This document shows positions 25,685 through 30,300 of a stretch of DNA of 30,300 nucleotides, in pieces (position 1 is the stretch's first letter; each line of letters begins with the position of its first letter). Origin of the DNA: Carthagonibacter metallireducens. GTDB taxonomy: Bacteria > Gemmatimonadota > Gemmatimonadetes > Palauibacterales > Palauibacteraceae. A program made the translations under genes and the position numbers. Under the pieces are notes generated by a model. The model was not told the DNA's origin, ran no database searches, and saw nothing but the letters and a program-made list of their open reading frames with translations. The DNA is taken from assembly GCA_023554445.1 (NCBI GenBank), contig JAMJQQ010000043.1, forward strand, positions 1-30,300, read 5' to 3'.

Positions 25685-26977
25685 ATGCAGTCTTCGTTTC
25701 TGAAGCGTCGGGCCGCCCCGGCGGGTCGTGCCGACGCGCCTGTGATGCACGGGCCTCGCGGGGTCGTTGGGGTGATCACGGTAGTACTGGGCCTGATGAT
25801 CGTCGGGGCCGGGTGCGACGAGTCTTCGGGAGGTGTGTCCGGCAGGCCGCCGGACTCAGGCTTCGATGGTGTTCCCATCGTGCACAACGTCGAGGATGCC
25901 GGGCTGGTCGCGGAGTGGGGGGTCGGAGATCCTTTGCGCGCCGGTGCGTTGGAAGGGGAAGCGGCGTTCGGGCGCGTAGCGGACGTGGCTCCGCGACAGG
26001 CGGGAGGATTCTGGGTTCTGGATGCACAGAGCCGCTCGATCAGTGGATTCGACGAGAACGGAACGAGAACGGTCGAATTCGGTGGGGAGGGTGACGGTCC
26101 GGGAGAATTGCGCACACCGTCACGGGTCTTTCAGACCGCGGACGGTACGGTGTACGTCGGGTCGGCCTTTCCTCCGGAACTACACCGCTTCGAGGCCGAC
26201 GGGAGCTTTCTCGGCATTGCACGACTGACCGAGTCTCGCGACGCCGCGGGGAATCCGCTGCCGGCACGATTCGCCGGGTGGCAGGTGGCTCCGGATGGGC
26301 GCCTGCTCGCGGACCTGTTCGCGGTCCCCGGCCCCCGTCAGGGACCCTCCGTCGCCCACGATCTCGTCAGCTTCGAAGGCGACCTGGACCGGGCGCGCCG
26401 CGACACGATCGCTCGGTGGTCGGTTCCCTCCACGCCCGCGAGCCCTTCATCGCCGATCGAGATCGTGCCCGTCAGGCCGAGCTGGTCCGTCGGGCCGCAG
26501 GGTCTCACCTGGTGGACTCCCGGCACTCCATACGAGATCCGGGCATACGATGAAGCGGGCACCCCGGTGCGCGCGATCAGGCTCGAGCGCGACGCGATAC
26601 GAGTCACGCCCCGGGTCGAGGAGATGCTGATCGCGGGTCTGAGAGCGTCCGCTGCGGACGGTCCCGGCGGAGCCGCCGTGGTGGAACAGGTCATCGAACG
26701 GGCGCGCTGGCCCGGATCGCTCCCGCACGTGGCCGAGCTTTGGGTGTCGCATCCGGATGGCCGCCTGTTCGCGCTTCCCTGGTCGGCTGACTCGTTCGAA
26801 GCGTCCTCGGCGAAGCAGGTGGACGTGTTCGAGTCTGGCGGTCGCTATGCAGCCCGGCTCACGTTGCCTCCGGGGTTCTCGGCGCGTCGATTCGCGGACG
26901 GGTTCGTATACGGGGTCGAGCGCGATGAACTCGGCATTCAATATGCGGTCCGGTATGCGATCGGACCGCGGAATTGA
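25685..26977 (+). CDS. Predicted lipoprotein with beta-propeller-like repeats
   Basis: This 430-residue protein has a basic N-terminus, a hydrophobic stretch (about 27-43) and Cys44 in VGAGC, an imperfect lipobox. The body shows propeller-type blades: GGFWVLDAQSRSISGFDENG (about 107-126), TVYVGSAFPPELHRFEADGS and a later HPDGRLFALPWSADSFE. It resembles the secreted 6-bladed beta-propeller lipoproteins common in some GC-rich diderm phyla; the fold is inferred. ATG at 25685 has a GGGGAGGG purine run directly upstream; ATG at 25745 would truncate the basic region. It lies 12 bases after the second permease, so it could be read from the efflux operon. A direct role in efflux is not shown. Confidence 0.8.
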   Translation: MQSSFLKRRAAPAGRADAPVMHGPRGVVGVITVVLGLMIVGAGCDESSGGVSGRPPDSGFDGVPIVHNVEDAGLVAEWGVGDPLRAGALEGEAAFGRVADVAPRQAGGFWVLDAQSRSISGFDENGTRTVEFGGEGDGPGELRTPSRVFQTADGTVYVGSAFPPELHRFEADGSFLGIARLTESRDAAGNPLPARFAGWQVAPDGRLLADLFAVPGPRQGPSVAHDLVSFEGDLDRARRDTIARWSVPSTPASPSSPIEIVPVRPSWSVGPQGLTWWTPGTPYEIRAYDEAGTPVRAIRLERDAIRVTPRVEEMLIAGLRASAADGPGGAAVVEQVIERARWPGSLPHVAELWVSHPDGRLFALPWSADSFEASSAKQVDVFESGGRYAARLTLPPGFSARRFADGFVYGVERDELGIQYAVRYAIGPRN

Positions 26978-26981
26978 GAGC

Positions 26982-27398
26982 TCATTCCCAGAAGGTCTGG
27001 TCGATTCGCGTTACGTAGTCGAGGGCCGCGAGACGCTCGAGGATCGTCCGCCACTCGGGCTGATGCGTCGAGCCGATGCAAAGGGTCTGCGTGTCCGAGC
27101 ATCCGATGCGCCCGGGCGAGCCGGAATGGAGTTTCAGCGACGGATCAATGGCCAGAACTTCGGCTGCACTGGCGCTGTCGGCAGGAATGCAGAATTCGTA
27201 GCTGACGGAACGAAGACCGTCGGGCGGACCGGTGAGCCCGTCTTCGCTGATCGGCTCGAGATCGAAGGTGATCACCCCGGCGATTCCCGGAGGCGGGTCG
27301 GGACTCGTCCCGTCGGCCGCTTCCTCGGGGCCGCTGCAGGACATCATCGAAAGGAACAGGCAGATACATGGGATCGACGTGGATATCGGATTTCGCAT
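26982..27398 (-). CDS. Small predicted lipoprotein, unknown function
   Basis: This 138-residue protein starts MRNPISTSIPCICLFLSMMS and has Cys21 as the likely lipidated residue (lipobox MMSC, suboptimal). The mature part has a Pro-rich linker (31-39) and then a compact domain with GVITFDLEPISEDG (41-54). Four cysteines in the domain (about 70, 100, 107, plus Cys21 if not lipidated) could form a disulphide. It ends ALDYVTRIDQTFWE. Codons are GC-rich in the third position, supporting real coding. The stop lies four bases from the convergent propeller gene. Its 5' end overlaps that of the following plus-strand gene by 31 bases. I know no matching family. Confidence 0.72.
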   Translation of the reverse strand: MRNPISTSIPCICLFLSMMSCSGPEEAADGTSPDPPPGIAGVITFDLEPISEDGLTGPPDGLRSVSYEFCIPADSASAAEVLAIDPSLKLHSGSPGRIGCSDTQTLCIGSTHQPEWRTILERLAALDYVTRIDQTFWE

Positions 27399-28306
27399 CG
27401 TCGTCTCGGTTCCATTTTGCTCTACTGGGACTCTCGATCGGGTGCGTCGCCTGTTCGGGGGACGACGGACAAAGTCGCCCGCCGGGAGCCGCCGATGCAA
27501 CCAGCGTCGTTGCCGATACGATCGAGGGCGTTCTGACCGTCCACCATGAAGGACTGAGTCTGCGGCGGTGTGGTGACTCCGGGGCATCGTGGGTGCTGGA
27601 AGCGCCGGGAGCCGACCTGTCCGATGCCGCTGCCGACCTGGGGGCTCGAGCAGGGGACAGGCTTCGGGCACGGGTGCGCGGTGAAGTTGTCACCGCGCCC
27701 GCCGATGGTGCGGGTTCGGAGTACGAGAGTGCGATCCGTGCCGTGCAATGGGTCTACCTGGCGGAGGACGTTTCAGACTGCCCGCCGGGCGAGGAGACCA
27801 CGGTGGAGGCGACCCGGAGGCCGGGCGACGAGATTCAGCGCACCGGTGACGCCGAGTCGGTCGAACTGGCCTCGAGGCGGTTTCAGTCTCTCGCTTCCCG
27901 GTCGATCGCGGGGGATACCGTGCAAGGCTCTTTCGAACAGGGAGATGCGACGTCCAACTTCACTGCCTACTTTAACGCTGCCGGACAGGTGGTACGGGTG
28001 GAGGAACGACTGGACCTGGCGGAGTATGGGAGCCGCACCGTGGAGTACGGACTCTCCGCCGGCTCGCCCTTCTTCATTCGCGAGGCCGGGACCCTGCGCG
28101 ATCTCTCGGCCGAAGGTGCCGAAGCCCTCGTTCCCAGGGGATTCGAAGCCGCGCTCGATGCCGGGGGAAGCGTGCTGGGATCGAATCGGTACGGTCCGGG
28201 GTTCGAGTCAGGCATGGAAGCGGTCGTGGGCGGTGCGCGAGCGCACCTCGACAGCCTGCTGGAGCGGGTCGAAGAACGCGTGGCAGGAAGAGTGCCGACA
28301 GGGTAG
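27368..28306 (+). CDS. Predicted lipoprotein, unknown function
   Basis: This 312-residue secreted protein has a signal segment FHFALLGLSIGCVAC (15-29), giving Cys26 or Cys29 as lipid site, then a low-complexity linker. A first domain (about 45-140) resembles a small beta fold (VLTVHHEGLSLRRCGDSGAS, RLRARVRGEVVTAP). A second (about 165-300) has FTAYFNAAGQVVRVEERLD and SRTVEYGLSAGSPFFIREAG, as in periplasmic proteins with repeated beta-hairpins. No enzyme motif is visible. The ATG lies inside the 5' end of the opposite gene. AAGGA (27351-27355) is rather far upstream and ACAGG (27356-27360) closer. No other start before the signal sequence is available. tRNA-Leu begins 46 bases after the stop. 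Confidence 0.78.
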   Translation: MGSTWISDFASSSRFHFALLGLSIGCVACSGDDGQSRPPGAADATSVVADTIEGVLTVHHEGLSLRRCGDSGASWVLEAPGADLSDAAADLGARAGDRLRARVRGEVVTAPADGAGSEYESAIRAVQWVYLAEDVSDCPPGEETTVEATRRPGDEIQRTGDAESVELASRRFQSLASRSIAGDTVQGSFEQGDATSNFTAYFNAAGQVVRVEERLDLAEYGSRTVEYGLSAGSPFFIREAGTLRDLSAEGAEALVPRGFEAALDAGGSVLGSNRYGPGFESGMEAVVGGARAHLDSLLERVEERVAGRVPTG

Positions 28307-28352
28307 GTTCTCGTGCCGGTCGCGCCCGGGTTTTTCGCGCGGCCTCTGAGGC

Positions 28353-28436
28353 GCCGGAGTGGCGGAACTGGCAGACGCGCCGGACTCAAAATCCGGTGGG
28401 AGCAATCCCTTGAGGGTTCGAGTCCCTCCTCCGGCA
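28353..28436 (+). tRNA. tRNA-Leu(CAA)
   Basis: This 84-nt tRNA has acceptor GCCGGAG (28353-28359) paired with CTCCGGC (28429-28435) and discriminator A. The anticodon stem is CCGGA/TCCGG with loop CTCAAAA, and CAA lies at 28387-28389. A long variable arm (TGGGAGCAATCCCTT) marks a class II tRNA. The T-arm is GAGGG-TTCGAGT-CCCTC (28412-28428). CCA is not encoded. Its 3' end is repeated downstream (see repeats). Confidence 0.96.
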
Positions 28437-28437
28437 T
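28409..28437 (+). repeat. tRNA-Leu 3' end, first copy of an att-like repeat
   Basis: The 3' end of tRNA-Leu plus one base (19 bases, 28419-28437) is repeated exactly at 28502-28520. The preceding nine bases CTTGAGGGT (28409-28417) recur at 28443-28451. Integrating elements commonly use the 3' end of a tRNA gene as attachment site and leave such direct repeats. Confidence 0.7.
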
Positions 28438-28442
28438 CAGGA

Positions 28443-28520
28443 CTTGAGGGTAGTTCGCGGGCTGACGCCCGCTCAATGTCGCCCGCTGGCGCGGCCGACG
28501 GCGAGTCCCTCCTCCGGCAT
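28443..28520 (+). repeat. Second, interrupted copy of the tRNA-Leu 3' end
   Basis: CTTGAGGGT (28443-28451) and the 19-base CGAGTCCCTCCTCCGGCAT (28502-28520) are both exact matches to the tRNA 3' half. They are contiguous but for one base in the tRNA and separated here by 50 bases. The break falls in the T-loop. The inserted part contains an inverted repeat, GCGGGC around 28458 with GCCCGC around 28467. The copy cannot be a working tRNA. Confidence 0.65.
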
Positions 28521-28684
28521 GCCGCTGGCTCGCGATTACGCTGCAGTCAAAACTGTCACAGTCCTTGAAGTCCCGCCTGGAATTCTCGTGACGACTTCGG
28601 GAAAGTCGGGGCGTCCCGCTTCACATCGCAGAACACCTGGATCTCGATCCCGGGACCGGGCCGCGAGTGGCAACCCCGCGTTGC

Positions 28685-28718
28685 GCCGTGCTCGCAACCG
28701 ACGGTTTCTCGGCACGGC
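28685..28718. repeat. Hairpin 1 of a related pair
   Basis: GCCGTGC (28685-28691) pairs perfectly with GCACGGC (28712-28718). Inside, AACC and GGTT can form a second small stem around GAC. Its arm CCGTGCTCGC is shared with hairpin 2, 68 bases on, suggesting duplicated palindromes of REP type or a structured RNA. Confidence 0.5.
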
Positions 28719-28753
28719 ACTGCGTCTTCAATTATCTCGCGTCTCAATCTCAT

Positions 28754-28779
28754 CCGTGCTCGCGCCAGCGCGGGCACGG
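28754..28779. repeat. Hairpin 2 of a related pair
   Basis: CCGTGCTCGCG (28754-28764) pairs with CGCGGGCACGG (28769-28779) over eleven positions, with one T-G wobble, around loop CCAG. A small GTGC-CGG-GCAC hairpin overlaps its 3' end. No T-run follows, so it is not a standard terminator. Confidence 0.6.
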
Positions 28780-28848
28780 TGCCGGGCACCCCTCGACCGT
28801 GATGTGACGGATCTACCGATCTGCAGTGCGTGACCTGGCCTGACTCCC

Positions 28849-28874
28849 ACTTGACGGGGCCGCTGCAGGATCAA
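28849..28874 (+). promoter_or_regulatory. Conserved upstream block of the first tandem lipoprotein gene
   Basis: The block begins CTTGACGG (28850-28857) and continues with GCCG, GCAG and ATCA. It matches the block before the second paralogue (29342-29366) at most positions and lies about 30 bases before the ribosome site. TTGACG resembles a -35, but no good -10 follows at normal spacing, so promoter identity is uncertain. Confidence 0.4.
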
Positions 28875-28899
28875 TCGGAGCCGGAAGTGGAGGTGCACT

Positions 28900-29256
28900 A
28901 TGAGGTGTTTCACGAGAAGTGTGTTGTTGACAGGTCTGGTCGTGTTCTTGATCACTTTCTCGGGTTGCTACAGCTATCAGCGAATTGCGCCCGCTCAGGC
29001 CGCCGCCTACGGGCAGATCAGGGTTACCTACTCAAGCGGAAGCCAGGAGAGCATCGAGTCGCCGCACGTCGCGGGTGACACGCTCTACGGCTACCGGGAC
29101 TACGATCACGGACCTGTTAGCCGTCCAATTGACGAGATCGCAAGTATCGATGCCCGCAAGATCAACGTCACACAGTCCGTGCTCCTCGGAGTCGTGGGTG
29201 GAGCCGCTCTGGGCTTCGGCATTCTGGTGGGATTGATCGCCCTGACACACGACTAG
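28900..29256 (+). CDS. Small lipoprotein, first of two tandem paralogues
   Basis: This 118-residue protein has a signal segment (LLTGLVVFLITFSG, 9-22) and Cys23 as lipid site, followed by YSYQRIAP (24-31). A small beta-rich region contains GQIRVTYSSGS (38-48) and a TLYGYRDYD turn. It ends in a glycine-rich membrane segment (about 93-115, VLLGVVGGAALGFGILVGLI). A protein with both a lipid anchor and a C-terminal membrane helix is unusual. ATG at 28900 is supported by GGAGG six bases upstream. It shares Cys23, SYQRI, GQ(I/V)R(I/V)T and GVVG at nearly the same positions with the next gene. Function is unknown. Confidence 0.82.
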   Translation: MRCFTRSVLLTGLVVFLITFSGCYSYQRIAPAQAAAYGQIRVTYSSGSQESIESPHVAGDTLYGYRDYDHGPVSRPIDEIASIDARKINVTQSVLLGVVGGAALGFGILVGLIALTHD

Positions 29257-29273
29257 AACTGCCCGCATATGAA

Positions 29274-29294
29274 TCCCGCTGAATGCCAGCGGGA
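29274..29294 (+). terminator. Hairpin between the tandem lipoprotein genes
   Basis: TCCCGCTG (29274-29281) pairs perfectly with CAGCGGGA (29287-29294) around a five-base loop, 18 bases past the first gene's stop. There is no T-run, so it may protect the mRNA 3' end or terminate only weakly. Confidence 0.4.
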
Positions 29295-29341
29295 ACGCGC
29301 CTGCGTTGCTCGTGAACCTCAACCAAGTGACCGGACTCTCG

Positions 29342-29366
29342 CTTGACGGCGCCGGCGCAGAATCAG
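29342..29366 (+). promoter_or_regulatory. Conserved upstream block of the second tandem lipoprotein gene
   Basis: This block starts CTTGACGG (29342-29349), followed by GCCG, GCAG and ATCA in the same order as at 28849-28874. Similarity continues to the GGAGG or GGGAGG ribosome site and into the first codons. It indicates that the control region was duplicated with the gene. Confidence 0.4.
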
Positions 29367-29390
29367 TCACAGCGACAAGGGAGGTGCGGA

Positions 29391-29753
29391 ATGAAGAACT
29401 CCCAACGAGTTCTGGCTCTGATGGGCCTCGTTGGAATCCTCGTCGCACAGACTGGATGCACGTCTTATCAGCGAATCGAACCCTCCGCGATTCCGCTGAA
29501 CGGGCAGGTTCGGATTACGACAACCGAAGGCAAGCAGATGGAACTCACGCAAGCACGATTGACTTCCGACATGCTCGAGGGACTTCTTGAAGATGGCTCC
29601 GTGATACACATTCCGGTTCAAGCTGTCGGAGAGATGGAGGCGCCGGAGTTCGATAACTTGAAGACGGGAGCGCTGTTCATAGGAGTCGTGGGAGCTGTGG
29701 TCGCAGTCGCCGTCGGAGGCATCTATGCATTGTGCTACGATGAAGACTGCTGA
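29391..29753 (+). CDS. Small lipoprotein, second of two tandem paralogues
   Basis: This 120-residue protein has a signal segment (ALMGLVGILVAQTG, 9-22), lipid Cys23 and TSYQRIEP (24-31). A small beta region follows with GQVRITTTEGKQMELTQAR (38-56) and a SVIHIPVQAVGEME stretch. The C-terminal membrane segment (about 93-114) contains FIGVVGAVVAVAVGGI. The tail CYDEDC has two Cys. ATG at 29391 has GGGAGG six bases upstream; an earlier GTG- or TTG-type start would lack a signal sequence. The central pattern (short beta strands, acidic turn, hydrophobic end) resembles small lipoproteins of unknown role found in Bacteroidota and GC-rich diderms. Divergence from its neighbour is large, so the duplication is old or fast-evolving. 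Confidence 0.83.
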   Translation: MKNSQRVLALMGLVGILVAQTGCTSYQRIEPSAIPLNGQVRITTTEGKQMELTQARLTSDMLEGLLEDGSVIHIPVQAVGEMEAPEFDNLKTGALFIGVVGAVVAVAVGGIYALCYDEDC

Positions 29754-29765
29754 GTCGGCTGCCGA

Positions 29766-29782
29766 GACGGCGAGTCCCTCCT
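29766..29782 (+). repeat. Third, partial copy of the tRNA-Leu-end repeat
   Basis: GACGGCGAGTCCCTCCT (17 bases) is identical to 28497-28513. It includes five bases of the sequence inserted into the second copy, so it derives from that copy and not directly from the tRNA. It lies just after the second lipoprotein gene and bounds the module carrying both genes. Confidence 0.6.
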
Positions 29783-29788
29783 TCGGGC

Positions 29789-29965
29789 CTACGCCCCGAC
29801 GAACACCCTGGCGGCCTTGCCCATCACCTTCCGCACGCGATACCCGGATTGCAGCCAGGCCAGAGACAGCACGCTGAGAATCAGCAGGGGCTCCTGCGCG
29901 CCGATTCCCACCGCGATCAGTTCCGCGGACAGCAGGTTGAAGGCGATCGCCGTTCGCGTGCTCAT
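29789..29965 (-). CDS. Small membrane protein of 58 residues
   Basis: Read from ATG at 29965 to TAG at 29789, this short frame encodes a protein beginning MSTRTAIAFNLLSAELIAVG. One or two hydrophobic stretches follow (about 8-21 and 27-38, PLLILSVLSLAWLQ), then a basic end (GYRVRKVMGKAARVFVGA). Third-position GC is high and a weak CGGAA site lies about eight bases upstream. It looks like a genuine small inner-membrane protein with a cytoplasmic basic tail. I know no family for it. Its 3' end is seven bases from the third repeat, so it may belong to the chromosome beyond the accessory module. Confidence 0.55.
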   Translation of the reverse strand: MSTRTAIAFNLLSAELIAVGIGAQEPLLILSVLSLAWLQSGYRVRKVMGKAARVFVGA

Positions 29966-30300
29966 CGTCAGTTCCGTTTCCCCCCGGGAAGTTTCGTGTT
30001 CGCGGCCGACATCGACCGTTCGGGCCAGATTCGCTCCTTCCTGGAGCGGGCGTCAAGGTCGCAATCGGTTCTACACGGCCACCCGTCTCCGGTTCGCTAT
30101 GTCACGAAAGCCACGTTCCGCGCGTTCTACTATCGGGCGACATGGCTTCTTGTGCCTAAGGCGCATGCGGCGGGTCGCCCGCCCCTCTCCTGGTCGAAGT
30201 GGGCGTCCAGAGCGCTCCCGCGCTGAGGTCTCAGCCTCGGTTCGGGGGCGCTGGACACATCTGGACGGCAACCGACGATGGTCCTGCAGGGTCGCATCTC
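29966..30300. other. Final stretch without a supportable gene
   Basis: The last 335 bases contain only overlapping frames with no ribosome site or recognisable protein. They include the presumed promoter region of the 58-residue gene and GC-rich short repeats. They may hold the upstream region of a gene beyond the window. Confidence 0.4.

Larger units (their letters stand above)
28521..28899. other. Non-coding stretch with two related hairpins
   Basis: I find no gene with a credible start, ribosome site and product in these 379 bases. The minus strand can be read for 77 codons (28556-28789) without any recognisable feature. Two strong hairpins lie within it at 28685-28718 and 28754-28779. 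The 3' edge holds the upstream block of the next gene. Confidence 0.5.

Noticed and set aside
28359..28833. Plus-strand frames through tRNA-Leu and the following gap
   Set aside because: They start in the tRNA or lack ribosome sites, and their products are Arg/Ser-rich low-complexity sequence.
29849..30226. 125-codon plus-strand frame near the right edge
   Set aside because: It is antisense to the better supported 58-residue membrane protein and has no ribosome site or recognisable motif.
1..30300. CRISPR array, insertion sequence, integrase or phage genes
   Set aside because: I saw no regularly spaced direct repeats, no transposase or recombinase motifs and no terminal inverted repeats; the tRNA-Leu repeats are the only mobility sign.

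Overview
This is a GC-rich window from a Gram-negative bacterium. It has an envelope with signal-peptide beta-barrel proteins, lipoproteins and a complete RND/TolC tripartite efflux operon. Its housekeeping core combines infC-rpmI-rplT-pheS-pheT, a ZapA-type gene, RNase Y and recN. The high GC, many GTG/TTG starts, RNase Y in a diderm and the beta-propeller-type lipoprotein would fit Gemmatimonadota or a relative. That placement is an inference; no rRNA or phylogenetic marker search was possible.

Layout. Bases 1-332 hold a strong sigma70-type promoter and a roughly 225-nt leader ending in an intrinsic terminator, with an alternative antiterminator stem, ahead of infC (IF-3). Then come rpmI (bL35), rplT (bL20), pheS and pheT, a small coiled-coil gene and a zapA-type gene. 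A structured spacer with a terminator-like hairpin separates these from rny (RNase Y), folD, xseA, xseB, an ispA-type prenyl diphosphate synthase, nadK and recN. Many junctions in this block are ATGA/GTGA overlaps or very short gaps, suggesting translational coupling. Together the genes cover translation, RNA decay, one-carbon metabolism, isoprenoid and NADP supply, and recombination repair.

A predicted outer-membrane protein on the minus strand converges on recN and overlaps its end. tRNA-Cys(GCA) and a Cax-type Ca2+/H+ antiporter follow. Next is a four-gene efflux operon: membrane-anchored adaptor, TolC-like outer-membrane factor and two different RND permeases in tandem. It is followed by three predicted lipoproteins: a beta-propeller-like protein, then a divergent pair whose 5' ends overlap head to head.

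The right end looks accessory. tRNA-Leu(CAA) is followed by a second, interrupted copy of its 3' end and by a third partial copy about 1.3 kb further on. Between them lie a non-coding stretch with two related hairpins and two tandem paralogous small lipoprotein genes, each with a shared upstream block. A 58-codon membrane-protein gene on the minus strand lies just beyond the third repeat. The last ~330 bases hold nothing I can support. The most interesting signals are the infC leader attenuator, the tRNA-Leu-associated repeats with the duplicated lipoprotein module, the overlapping divergent lipoprotein genes, and a patch of discordant codon usage inside the second RND permease. No CRISPR array, transposase, integrase or recognisable defence gene is present.
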